From Clusia tigrina (taxonomy: Eukaryota > Arthropoda > Insecta > Diptera > Clusiidae): 64,000 nucleotides of DNA. The notes under the pieces were generated by a model, which saw only the letters and a list, made by a program, of their open reading frames with translations, made no database searches and had not been told where the DNA came from. The position numbers were made by a program, and so were the translations under genes. Within the stretch, counting starts at the first letter, position 1. Each line of letters begins with the position of its first letter. The stretch is taken from contig OV050031.1 in assembly GCA_920105625.2 (NCBI GenBank), positions 127,814,275 through 127,878,274 on the forward strand. The letters are read 5' to 3'. Positions 28,341 to 39,789 of this stretch are shown piece after piece.

Positions 28341-30594
28341 AATACATATAAATTTGCGAAACTCATAACTTTCTACATTATTTTGCGAAAATGAATTTTT
28401 CGTAAATAACTTGCGCCATCTATAGCACAAATGTTGCAAATTAATTTTTTATTATAGACAACAACCATTCTTTTGAAATTAACGGATTTTAATGATAAAT
28501 ATCATGGCCTACTAGAAGCCAATTCGGGGGTTCCCTGAAGCTAATTTAACTTAAATTTCATTCGGTTGTGTGAATTCAGTGTGCTAAGTGATTTTTGTGA
28601 GTGATGTATTGTGATTTTTGTGAAAAATATATTTAAGAAAATAATGCCGTCGATAAGAGAAGAAATATTTTTAATTGGATATCCAAAACATCAATTAGTT
28701 GGTTGCAAACTTCCTTCGAAGGGAGACTGCCTGAAAGTTTTTTTCTATAATATGAGGACAACGAAACTAATTGCCAAAGATAGTGCTGCTCTTGTGGTAA
28801 GAGAGTGTGTAATTTTCTGGGAAAAGGCCCGCATTCCCGTTCAACAGTTGCATAGAGGCGCAAAAAAGCTATTGAGCCTGAACGAGGAATGGAAAGACTT
28901 GAAAAGAAATAAATCTAGAGTGTCTGAAATTCATAAAAAAAGAAGAGAACAGTGGGAGGATAGTTTAGACGATCTGTTCGATATTGCCCATAGTGATGCA
29001 CTGGAACTAATAAATATATTTTGACAAAAACGGAAGCATTTGTTTTTGATACGACATCATCCAACACTGGTGGTTTCAAAGGTGCATGTACGCTTTTGGA
29101 GAGAGCAATAGGAAAGGAAATTCTATTTTTAGGCTGCAGACACCATATTTTTGAAATTGTGTTAGCAGCAGTTTTTACAGAGGCCAATGTTGGAGTATCT
29201 ACCGGACCAGACATATCGATATTTAAAAAATTCAAAAAACAGTGGCCAGTAATAAATACCGAGAATTACATACCAGGAATATCTCATCCAAGAGTTATTG
29301 AAATTCTAGGCGATTATGTTGCTGAAGTTTTAACATTCGCTAATAATAAAATAAATGAAGCGTTCTCCAGAAACGATTACAAAGAATTTTTGGAACTTGT
29401 AATTATATTCCTTGGTGGCAGTCCACCTCGAGGAATAAAATTCACAAAACCTGGTGCATTACACTACGCTAGATGGATGGCCAAGGCTATATAATGTTTG
29501 AAAATAGTAATTTTTCGCCATCAGTTTTCTGATATTACCGATTTGGAAATCAATAGTTTGATAGAAGTGGCTGGTTTTATTGTAAGCTGTTATTCAATTT
29601 TTTGGTTTGATTCCAATAAAGCCGATAAAGCTGCTTTAAATGATATTATGTTTTTGAGAAAATTAGAAAACTACAAAGCAATTAACCAAAATATTGCCGA
29701 CAAAGCCATTTCAAAAGTATTAAATCATCTGTTTTATTTAAACGAGGAATGTGTGGGGTTTTGTTTATTTGACGATAGAATAGATGATGTAACAAAAGGC
29801 AAATTAGTGGATAAGATGACATTGTCTATAGACACTACTGAAAATGAGGATGAAGAAATACCAAAAAAGCTTGTAATAAAGAAGGAAAATTTAAAAACGT
29901 TTATATTCAGAGATAATTCTGATATTTTACAAGATTTATTTTCAAAAACTACAAAAAAAGTTTTCAAGAGATTTGCAATTCCCACGGACTTTTTCAACAA
30001 AGACCCGCATTCTTGGAATGTTTTGGAGGAGTACGTAAAAGGAAAAAATATTGTTCAAAACTTAAGTGTTGTCAACGATAGTGCCGAAAGAGGCATTAAA
30101 TTGATTCAAGAATACCATGGTCTAATTACAAAAGATGAGGAACAGAAACAACATTTAATGAAAGTAAGTATCTTCTTTTATTACTTGTGTGTTAAATTTC
30201 TTTTTGTTATCGTTGTTTTTTTTTATATATTACAGGTGGTACAAAGCTATAGGCAGCAGTATTCGAAAAATGCTAATCTACAATCTCTACAAAAAGATTT
30301 TGGCGTATAAATTATTTTACTATTATTATTTTTTTTACTTTTAATATAACAGAATAATTTCCAAAAAATTGTTTTACTTTTTAGGGTTAATTTCGAAGAA
30401 AAATCATATAAATAGTAAAATTTGCATATATCTGACCTTTGACCTCGATGCGCGTCCCGAAAGCGTTGTCCAATTTGGCTCAAATTTTCAGCACTGAATT
30501 TTTAGACCTAGTGTCACAATAATCCGACCCGCAGCCCGTAAAATTCAAACAAAAATTTTTTTTCATACAAACGATTGTCACCCTAATATGTATG
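28341..30594 (+). mobile_element. hAT-like element inserted in RepX copy C
   Basis: Comparison with RepX copies A and B shows about 2.25 kb of extra sequence here carrying a transposase-like gene. The exact ends are uncertain. I could not find convincing terminal inverted repeats or an 8-bp duplication, since both junctions lie in 'atgtatgtaca'-type low-complexity sequence. Confidence 0.5.
28611..30310 (+). pseudogene. hAT-like transposase gene with an intron, two lesions
   Basis: Segment 1 is 28611-29021, a basic N-terminal region. Segment 2 (29021-29494) holds DTTSSNTGGFKGAC, GCRHHIFE (CxxH) and ARWMAKAI (RW), a D-CxxH-RW order like hAT transposases. Segment 3 (29495-30310) ends with AERGIKLIQEY and TKDEEQKQ. 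A +1/-1 frame shift near 29020 and a TAA at 29492-29494 (a conserved Tyr position in relatives, as I recall) are the only lesions seen. A phase-0 intron with GTAAGT...TTACAG borders fits at 30164-30235. Removing it joins MK to VVQSYRQQ, and the stop is at 30308-30310. The 72-bp intron has no stop in frame. I know the family as a high-copy arthropod protein; the hAT label is inferred from motif order. Confidence 0.6.
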
Positions 30595-31105
30595 TATGTA
30601 CATAATATAATAATGTGTACTCGACATGTAAAATAATTTTTGTGCATAAATGAGGGGTATATTAATTCAGCATGTTAATTCATGGTACCGCATTTCCAGT
30701 TTTTTCGAACTCTGCGGATATTTTAAGACATGCGTTATCGTGAAGATTTATCTCTAAAATGAGGAATTACAAAAAGTGGTTGAAATTATAAAAATAACTG
30801 GTTTTCTTCAAATTCCAATGTTTGTCTTTACTTCCTTTTTTATTAAATTGACAAGAAAGGAAAAAATTAGTATACACGGCAATGAAGTGCCGCAGAAGTC
30901 AGTAACTGGTTAACTTATAGTTAAGTTTTGAACTAGTAAATTAACCACTTGATTTTTTACTATTAAATTTAGTAGTATATTTTGAAGACTGCCTATAATT
31001 TTCACTACAGGGAGATGGAATATTTTTACAAAAAACACAATAAATTCACATACATTATACGTGGGACCAAAAAAAATGGTCGGAACGGTAAATAAATATG
31101 GAGGG
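30595..31105 (+). repeat. RepX copy C, right part
   Basis: It resumes RepX ('cataatataataatgtgtac', 'ttcagcatgttaattcatgg') and extends past the point where copy B is cut, through 'ggcaatgaagtgccgcagaa' and 'ttaaatttagtagtatattt' to 'aaaatggtcggaacggtaaa'. Copy A has the same reversed down to about 1790. Confidence 0.8.
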
Positions 31106-32100
31106 AAATGAATGTCTTTTCTTAGTCTTCTTTGCTACGGCTGTGAGCTAGATATGAATTGAGCGAAATAAAAAAAACAGCTCTCAGGTTTTCGTTAGTT
31201 GGCAAATATGTTTTAATGTTATGTTCGAAAATTATTTTAAATTTTTTTCGCAAAATGTGGTGCCAATATTTGTTGTTGCGTTCTTAATTTTCCGCAATTT
31301 TGTAAAACACACTTTCATTTTATAATGTACATAAGCATTGATACCTGTTGATAATGCGTTTATTTTATACTCCCTTTGACTATTCTGGAAACTGCAAATA
31401 AAATTCTTCTGCTAGCTGCACTTCCCACGACGCAACTGCACAAAGAAATCTTGCTCCACCACTAATTTATGTAGATTATAACACAATTTATTTTTTATTG
31501 GTGTTAAAACAATTGAAATGATTTTAATTATATATTTATAGCGCAGACTTTTTATTCTTTTGGTGAAAATTATGTATGTATGTCTTAGGATAATGTTTCA
31601 AAAAAGAGCAAGAGCGAAATAAAAAGTCGTTGCTTATTCGATGAATCCATGTGCGAGAAGAGACTTTATTAGTCCTATTTTCTTCTATTTGTACAAAAAT
31701 GATTAGTAAAAAGAGTTAAGCACTGTTCTAGCGAACTGACAACCCTGAAAAAGGCGAACGAATAAGGAAGGAAGATCGACAAGAAAAAAGACCCGAGCGA
31801 CAGTGTGAAAAAGCGTGGGTGTGCGGCTAGCAGCGTTTTGCCTTCTCTCTACAATTGTAAAATTTTTTTGATTGGAATTGAAAATAAATAAAAAGTTCAC
31901 TCAAACCGGTCTAAAGTCAATAAGAAAAAATTTTATTAAATTGAATGATGATGATTGCGGAGTGAGGAGCGAATTACATTAAATATTGATGTGCTTCAAT
32001 ATAAACTAAAATATATTTAAATTAATGTGCTTAAACAGGTATATTAAAGAAGATAGAGTAAATACTTACACTTGGAGAATTATACAATAATTTCGTATTA
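31106..32100. other. Unassigned spacer
   Basis: No gene or repeat in common with the rest of the window is recognised. A stretch near 31725-31860 is less AT-rich and purine-rich, but its frames carry no motif. Confidence 0.35.
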
Positions 32101-32111
32101 TTTTACTTTTA

Positions 32112-32600
32112 TTAATGTGACATAATATATAATAAAGATTTTATTATTTTCAAAATTAAACCTATTACACACTGTTTTTTATTTCCACATTTTCGGAAAA
32201 TTAAAGCATTATTTAACGTATAACGTCCATAGTGTGCATTGCAATGGGTAAGTATTTGATATTTTTTTTTAATTTTTAAATTATCGCATCCAAATTCTTC
32301 CAAGTTGCAAACATTTTTGTTAAGTATATCTTCAATCCATATTTTTTTCCAATCTTTTAACATAAACTGTTGTAGTTTCTCTTAAAACGCCTTTTACACT
32401 ATTAAATGAGATGGATCGATCCATAATTTCATCCAAAACCATGATGATTTTTTGTTAGCCAATTTCCTTCTTTTTGATATTTCAAAGATAATCTTCGAAA
32501 TTCAGAAGGAGTCTTTAAGATAAAACTTTGAAATTCCATGAAGTCAAAATTAATAGCTAGCTCTTTTGCTATAAATCTATTTGCATTTCATTAAAAACTC
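32112..32600 (-). pseudogene. Fragment of a second gene of the virus-like element, broken
   Basis: On the minus strand the region 32600-32380 can be read as FMEFQSFILKTPSEFRRLSL followed by YQKEGNWLTKNHHGF. After stops, 32363-32112 continues with KKIWIEDILNKNVCNLEEFG and a Cys/His-containing stretch. I recall similar proteins next to the capsid-like and polymerase genes of insect Polinton-like elements, with no known function. The position just downstream of the capsid-like gene fits that. At least three stops are present. Confidence 0.4.
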
Positions 32601-32649
32601 ATCACATCTAATATTATACAACTATCTAAAGCCAATTAAAGTTTGTAGT

Positions 32650-33300
32650 AAATAGCACAATTATATATAATTTGCTAAAATACATACAGATAATGGAAAC
32701 TCTTTAAATATTTTTGTTATTTCATTATTTAATGGTATATATTCAATAACTCTATCATGTATGAGTACACAATATGTTGATGTATTTTCTGGAATATTCT
32801 TTAATGTCGTAAATTCGATTTTGATATCAATTGGTCTTGTTTTAACATCTTCGTTTTGATGTGTCACATCAACCACAATTATTAGAGCTATTGTCTTAAA
32901 TTCATCACATAATAAAAGAAGTTGAGGATCACATATGTTATAACTTTGTTGAAACTTTGAATACATTTCATATCATAATCAAATTTCAAATTGAGATCAT
33001 AATGTGGATATGTAATTGAGTTTGGATGTACTTTCACGTCCGCTAGATCACAATGTTGAAAGTTGTTTGCATTTTGGAATCCGATAAATATAATGCGCGA
33101 TCTTTCATTCTGTATTGCAAGTTTAATATTCCGCAGCTGCGAAATGCTAATGCTAATAGTTTGCCGCTGCTGAACATCCCTAATTTGGCGAAATCAGAAA
33201 CTAGCAAATGCGGCAGTTTCCATATGATATTTGCTATATTTAACAAGTGCAAAATTGTCTGCGTCGGAAGAGTGCCGAGTGCAGTAATTTAGAGAACAAC
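32650..33300 (-). pseudogene. Capsid-like protein of a Polinton/virus-like element, C-terminal half
   Basis: Minus-strand frames 33252-33043 (IANIIWKLPHLLVSD, ALAFRSCGIL) and 32966-32661 (MYSKFQQSYN, TRPIDIKIEFTTLKNIPENT, YCVLIHDRVIEYIPL) belong to the same multi-copy insect family as the N-terminal fragment at 37896-38262. I recognise the second block strongly. The two halves are now 4.6 kb apart because Jockey-like copy J2 sits between them in the opposite orientation. Within the C-terminal half a frame change lies near 33043-32966 and some residues are missing. The capsid role is inferred from the association with type-B polymerase elements, not shown by the sequence. Confidence 0.55.
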
Positions 33301-33548
33301 TAACTTAAAATTCTTTAATTTTTAAATAAAAAGTAAAAACAAAAACAAAATATACAAAAATAGAAACAACAAAATTATAAAGTGAGAAACAACAAATAAT
33401 CACAAAGTGAGACAACCGCATAATAGCACTGCTATTATACGGTTATGTATGTACACAAATATGTTAAATTAAAAGCGGCTTAGCAAGTATCTAATGTAGA
33501 GTTGCCAAATATCGTTTTAAACAAAAATAAATAATAAAGAAAAAAAAA

Positions 33549-35090
33549 ATGGTTGTAGACCGTACCCCACCTAGAGGGGAAGGTCAACAACAAGAAGAGC
33601 AACAACAACAACAACAACAACAACAACAGCAGCAGCAGCAACAACAACAACAGCAACACCGAGCAAAACAACATCAGGAACAACAACAGCTGCATCAACA
33701 ACTGCAAACACAAAAGAAACACCTTCTTCAGAATCCGCTCCAAAATTCCTGGAGTCCTCAATGCCCCTCGCCCCAATCAAGCTCGTCTTTTCAAAATAAA
33801 AACAGCTCTCAACAAACTGCCTAACAACAAATTGAACAGCTTCAACGCCAGCTTCAGATGTTATACAAACAACAGGAACCAGTTGCCTCTCCCCAAGTCA
33901 CAGTAAGTGTACCCTCCCACGACGAGGACTGGAAAACGGTTCTAAACAATAAAAGGTAGACAGAGAGTCCAGGTAAGACAAAGACCACTCAAAAACAAGC
34001 GAAACTTGAAAAATACTGGCTAGGAGATCCGAAAGGAACCGAAAATCGATTTTCGTCCCTAGAAGAAGTTGAAGAATGTGACCAAAAAAGCACAGAACAT
34101 AAAGAAAAAGTGTCTAAGCCCCCACCAATATTTGTTGACAGAGTTACCAATATAGCTCCTCTAATGAAACTATTGTCTGAAGCTGCTCCAAATTCATACG
34201 AATTAAAGCTCATAAACAATGAGCAAGTTAAAATCCAGGCATTTTCTCCAGAAGCCTACAAGACAATAGTCAACCAGCTTGAGCTAAAAAACACCGAATT
34301 TTTCACCTATAAGCCAAAACAAGAAAGAGGCTTCAAAGTAGTACTTCAAAATATGCACCCATCTATAGGCACAGATGAAATAACCCAAGCCCTGCAAAAC
34401 CTCGGTCACTCTGTCACGAATATTTGGAACATAAAGCGAAGAAACACAAAAAAACCTCTGCCAATGTTTATCATTGAACTTCAAACAAACTCAAAGAATA
34501 AAGAAATTTATGAAGTCAAATACCTGTTTCATACAAAAATTGTTTTTGAGCCCCCCCGACCGACTCGCGATATTCCCCAATGCGCTAACTGTCAGCAGTA
34601 TGGGCATACAAAAACGTACTGTCGCAGGAAACCAATGTGCATTAAATGCGCCGGAAGCCACACGTCTTCAGATTGTGTACGTAAAAACAAATCAGATGAA
34701 GTCAAATGCGCCTTGTGTGAAGGTAATCACCCAGCAAATTACAAAGGTTGTGTAGTTTATAAAAATCTTCAGAAAATGAAATACCCACAATTAAGCAAAA
34801 CGACAATTTACCCATGAATCCTACTCAACAACAGGAAGTTCTGGTAAATCCCAGTACATCAAAACAAAATCAAAATGTACTTTCATACGCTCAGGCACTG
34901 AAACACTAAACACAAGCAACTAATGAAAACACAACGGCCCTACCAATTAATACTGTTCCTGCAGAAACCCAAGCTCCGAACGAAATGCGAGAAATGATAA
35001 TGCTACTCCGGCAAGTCATGCAACAAATCACAACAATGATGAACTTATTAGTGACCCTCACGACTAAGAATTACTCATCCCCAATCCCAT
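33549..35090 (+). pseudogene. Jockey-like ORF1 of J2
   Basis: Start ATG at 33549 (MVVDRTPPRGEGQQQ), followed by a run of about 25 Gln. Then come TAA at 33822-33824 and TAG at 33957-33959, after which the frame is open to about 34795 with the same three zinc knuckles as J1 (CANCQQYGHTKTYC and so on). Loss of one A near 34797 shifts the frame, and a TAA follows in the C-terminal part near 34908. This copy shows the true N-terminus missing from J1. Confidence 0.88.
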
Positions 35091-37747
35091 AAAAATCATA
35101 CTATGGAACGCTGATGGGCTGTCAAAACATTTATTAGTAATTAAAAAATTCCTTAAATCATACGAAATAGATATACTCCTAATATCTGAAACCCATTTCA
35201 CCAACAAAAGCCATTTTCAGATTCCGAGCTTTAAGTTTTTTCACAGCCTGCACCCAGATAATAAGGCTCATTCAGCAATATTAATACGTAATAATATAAA
35301 ACATTGTGAGAGCACATCTTATCGCACAGAAGCTATACAAGCCACGAATATAATTTTTGATGACTGGAAAGGGCCAATTACAATATCCGCTGTCTACAGC
35401 CCACCTAAACACACAATAAAAATGGAGGAGTATGAGAAATTCTTTAAGACTCTTGGCAATAGATTCCTAGCTGGAGGAGACTATAACGCAAAGCACACAT
35501 ACTGGGGTTCCCGTCTCACTACACCAAAAGGTCGACAGCTTTATGCGGCCATTGGAAAATTAAATTTACTCCCTGTCTCTTCAGATACACCAACATACTG
35601 GCCAACAGATGTAAGAAAAATTCCCGACTTGATTGACTTCTGGGTGACGAAAGGTATCATGCTTAATGATCTTAAATGTAGCCCATGTTTTGAGCTGTCT
35701 GCGGACCTCTCTCCAGTTCTCGTCGAGCTTAACAACAATCTTGCCCTTCTTCCCAGTCAATGTAGCTTCCATAATCACAAAACTGATTGGAATCGCTTCC
35801 GATATATGTTATCTTCCACAATTGATCTAAAACTATCACTGAAATCTATAGAAGACATCATTGCGGCTGTTGAACACTTCAACAACTGCCTGCAACAAGC
35901 TGCGTGGGACTCCACCCCCCACTGAATGAACGAAAATCAACGAACATCTCCAAACCTATAAAAGAAAAACTGAGAGAAAAGCGATATGCAAGAAAAAATA
36001 GAGGCAACAAACTAGACATCCTGAGGACAAGAAAAAATTAAATGCGCTTACAAAAGAACTTAAAAAGATCCTTAATAACGAACGAAACACCCATATCCAT
36101 CATTACTTCAGTATTCTCGATGCAATAGCTGCTACAGAATATTCTCTCTGGAAAGCAACTAGGAATCTAAAGAGACCCACAATGTTCCAATCCGCTTTAC
36201 GAATGGAAAATAATGAATGGGCTAAAAGTGACCTTGAAAGAGCAGTCACATTTGCCCGATACTTAAAAAAAGTATTTACTCCACAGGAAATCGAGCCCCC
36301 AGCATGTGTAACAGAAGAAGTGAAAAGTGTTCTGAGTAATACCCATCAGATGGACCTACCCATAGGTAAATTTTCCAAATCTGAAGTGAAAGCAGCTATT
36401 GATAAGCTAAATATTAAGAAAGCCCCTGGGTACGACCTTATCACTGGAAAAATAGTAAAACAACTTCCAGAAGAAGGAGTGACATATCTTACCTACTTAT
36501 TTAACGCGGTACAAACATCTGGCTTTATACCTCCCCAATGGAAAGTGTCACAATTAAAAATGATTCTCAAACCCGGAAAAAGCGCTGATAAAGTTGAATC
36601 GTATCGCCCAATTAGCTTGTTACCGATTGCTTCTAAACTCATGGAGACCCTTTTCCTGAAAAGACTACTCCCAATTATAGAAGAGCGAAAGCTAATTCCA
36701 AATCATCAATTTGGATTCAGGAAAAAACACAGCACAATCGAACAGGTTCATAGGATTGTTGAGTATGTACACACTGCATTCGAACAGAAAAAATATTGTA
36801 CAGCGGCGTTTCTTGACATCTCGCAAGCATTTGACCGCGTTTGGCACGATAGCCTGCTTTACAAAATAAAAACTACACTCCCCATTAACTACTATGTGTT
36901 AATCAAGTCCTATCTTACACATAGATATTTTTTCGTAAAGCAAGGTGAAGAACAATCTGAGCTCCATGAAAGTTCAGCAGGCGTACCCCAAGGAAGTGTC
37001 ATGGGCCCAATACTTTATCTACTTAACACGTACGACTTACCATCAGCTGAAGGAGTCAATATAGGTACCTTTGCAGATGACACTGCTGTCTTAGCTGTTG
37101 ACACTCTACCACACTTAGCTTCCTCTAAAATCCAGAGTGCGCTAAACAAAATTACTGACTGGCTAAAAAAATGGAAAATCAAGTTGAACGAAACAAAATC
37201 AGTCCAGGTTACATTCACTCCGAAACGAAACACCTGCCCACCCGTTAAACTCAACGGCATAAATATACCCCAATGTAATGAGGCTAGATACCTAGGGATG
37301 CACCTCGACAGAAGATTAACTTGGAAAACACATATATTTACAAAACGAAAATCACTCGGTATAAAGCTCAGAAATCTACACTGGCTCTTGAATCGAAACT
37401 CCAAAGTCTCAATCGATAGCAAATTGCTCTTGTACTCAGCAATTTTAAAACCAGTTTGGACTTACGGTATTCAGCTGTGGGGCACTGCGGCAACTTCCAA
37501 TGTTGAAATACTTCAAAGATTCCAATCAAAGACCCTAAGAATGATTGTAAACGCGCCCTATTATGTCACAAACAACAAACATAGTGACCTCAAAGTTCCT
37601 ACAGTCGCTCAAGAAATAAAAAAGCTCTCTACTTCGCACAATCTGAGACTCCTAGTCCACCCAAATCCACTGATATCGGAACTCACTTCCAACCCCTTCA
37701 CTTTCATCCGACTGAAGAGAAAATCCACAACAGATCTCCTGTGCTAA
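35090..37747 (+). pseudogene. Jockey-like ORF2 of J2, endonuclease motif lost, frame-shifted
   Basis: The endonuclease half is readable to 35925 (ILLISETHF, AGGDYNAKH), but the conserved SDH is changed to ADL (ELSADLSPVL). Loss of one C near 35916 shifts the frame, and an extra stop lies near 35999. The reverse transcriptase and C-terminal half is open for 521 codons at 36182-37747 (AFLDISQAFDRVWH, GVPQGSVMGP, FADDTAVLA, then a C-terminal zinc-less tail). It keeps Cys (TGT) where J1 and J3 have TGA. It is not functional because the endonuclease and frame are broken. Confidence 0.9.
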
Positions 37748-37895
37748 TAGGCAATGGCTGCACCACTGGGTGTAGTCCATAAATACAGTAAATACAAAAA
37801 TTAGTCTTAAGTTATTAAATATTGCTGAATGTCATTGAATGCAACAGATTGCAATAAAAATTTGCAAATAAAAAAAATAAAAAAAAAATTTTACA

Positions 37896-38262
37896 TTATC
37901 TTCTCTTTTGAATCACTTGAGGTCACAACATTTTGATCGTTTTTGGAATGTAATAATATTAATTCATGTTTAGAGTTTTTCACCACTTTATTAAATTCCT
38001 CAGCAAATCCTAATCACATTTTCAGTGGTACACAAAAATTAATGTGACCATTAGATAATAGAGTGGTGGTTGTTGATATCCAACCAGCACTTTTTAACAT
38101 ATTACTCTCGCTTTTATTCAAAGAAACATAATTTTTAATTTTATTTAATTTAGTTATTCGCAAGATGTCGATTTCCAAACCATTACGCTCATATCGAATT
38201 TCATCAAACAAATATGTCGTACAATTATTTTTTAATTTAATATTATATTATATACATTTTTA
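37896..38262 (-). pseudogene. Capsid-like protein, N-terminal fragment, copy 2 (same gene as 32650-33300)
   Basis: It is nearly identical to 7312-7675: FDEIRYERNG near 38205, CVPLKM followed by the same TGA (38014-38016), then ELILLHSKND. The reading direction and order place it directly before the C-terminal half at 33300, with J2 between. Both copies share the TGA, so the stop predates the block duplication. Confidence 0.55.
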
Positions 38263-38756
38263 TAAATAAGTTAGCAACACACGTGTTGCATACCGTATGC
38301 TGCCTTCCGCTGCGCAGGGGCACTGTAAACGGTGCTGGTTCTCGGTACGTGAGAAAATTCAAAACAAAGAGCATTGGCGCCATGCGCTTGCGCAGCAGTA
38401 GAAAGTATTGAACAAAATACGCTGTAACAGATTCCGCGGTACAGCCGCTACGCGTAGATACGTAGACGGTTCTCGGCGCCGGAGTAATTGGCAAGACATA
38501 TGTTGCATATCGGTGCCGCCAAGCCCAGCCGTGAAGCGCTGTCGCGCAATGCCGCCTCGAAGATCTGTCACCATGCGGTTGTCGGCGGTGGATACATATA
38601 AAAAGAACCCGAGTACAAGAGCTTGTATCTTTTAATTGACAGGATCTCGAAGGAGAAGGACATTAATAATAATAATAAAACAATATTTCTATAATTAAAT
38701 ATTTTTATAATTTTAGATAGATGCAGGAGATACTTAACTTATATACCATATATATA
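38263..38756. repeat. GC-rich cassette, copy 2
   Basis: This is the second copy of 9196-9710, here directly joined to the capsid-like fragment without the 1.5-kb insertion of copy 1. It contains the same 'cgctgtcgcgcaatgccgcc' and 'acatataaaaa' blocks and ends at a Tc1 CAGT end, as in copy 1. Confidence 0.55.
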
Positions 38757-39284
38757 CAGTTTGTCAAGAAAGTGTTTTGACAGGGTAAAAAAATCGTGAA
38801 TTTGATTTCTCCCCTACATAATATAGAATTTCTGTATTGTTTTGATGAATTTTTTTGATTAATTTGTTTTAATCAATGTATTTACTAATGAACAGTAACA
38901 AAAAAGATAAATATTTAATTTAAAATACTAAGAACATAATAAAAACAAAAATAGTAAACAATTTTGCTGTCAAGAAAGTGTTTTTACAATTCTCTTTGGA
39001 ACTAATTTTGCTGCGCAGTGCATATACCGTTATGAGATTGATGCTTCACTATGCTTTGTGCGCATTTTAGATACAAATTAATCATAAATAGTTGTTCTTT
39101 GCTCATCGAATGCAGCATTTTTAGCAAAATAATTGTGAATTTAAGATGCCTGGTAAAAGAACGTCATTTGATATGACTCAGTTGGTTTACTGTAGTCACC
39201 GCATCCGAAAAAGTGTTCAAGAATTGTCCGAGATGTTTCCTTTGACCAGACAAACTATTTATACTATTTTAAATTGCTTAAAAA
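38757..39284 (+). mobile_element. Tc1-like transposon, left half only
   Basis: It matches 9711-10238 of the full copy, including outer and inner inverted-repeat cores and the transposase start at 39146 (MPGKRTSFDM). It keeps three codons missing from copy 1 (ELSEMFPL versus ELFPL). It is cut after 'gcttaaaaaa' by the 3' tail of the I-like retrotransposon. Confidence 0.88.
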
Positions 39285-39789
39285 ATCAAATCAAATCATA
39301 TTTATTTTAAGCATATAAATATACAAAAAATAATAAATTAACAGCACTAGCTAGAGGCCATCAGCTGGGTTCTTCTTAGCTTTCTATTTAAATATTACAA
39401 TTTTTGTTTCTTACGTATACAAAATTCAAAAGTGTATAATACGTTAAATTAAATGAGATATGCGACATAATGCTATAAATTTAGATATATTGTTTATATT
39501 TAACGATGTTGTGTTTGCGAGAAGATCCGATGGAACTGAAGTGCCAAAAACCCTCCGCCGTGTATTTTTGAAACGGGACTTTTATGTAAGATATGTTTAA
39601 CTGACGTGCTGGAAGCGTTGGAAAAACAGCAGGATGCATCTCAAGAATTTAACAGGTAACCATGTGTGATCTGAGTATGACCCAAACGAAGCCTTGTGAA
39701 AATTAAAATATCTTATGTTTAGTTTGAGAAGGAAATAACGGCTTCATTTTGGTGGGATTAATAGAAGAATAATGATGAGCGTAATCATT

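Larger units (their letters stand above)
33301..37892 (+). mobile_element. Jockey-like non-LTR retrotransposon, full-length copy inserted in the capsid-like gene (J2)
   Basis: It has an ORF1 start at 33549, ORF2 to 37747, a 3' UTR with 'ttgcaataaaaatttgcaaa' and an A-rich tail at 37868-37892. The 5' limit is inferred from where the capsid-like coding on the minus strand stops (about 33300), giving a 5' UTR of about 250 bp. No target duplication was recognised. The 3' part plus flank is copied at 6328-7675. Confidence 0.88.

Noticed and set aside
28341..30594. Terminal inverted repeats for the hAT-like element
   Set aside because: Candidate ends lie in 'atgtatgta' low-complexity sequence and do not pair convincingly.
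31703..31900. 65-codon minus-strand frame
   Set aside because: No motif, low-complexity neighbourhood, no second copy to show conservation.
33480..33780. Poly-Leu and poly-Val frames on the minus strand
   Set aside because: These are antisense to the CAG/CAA-coded poly-Gln of Jockey-like ORF1; likewise at 13257-13722.
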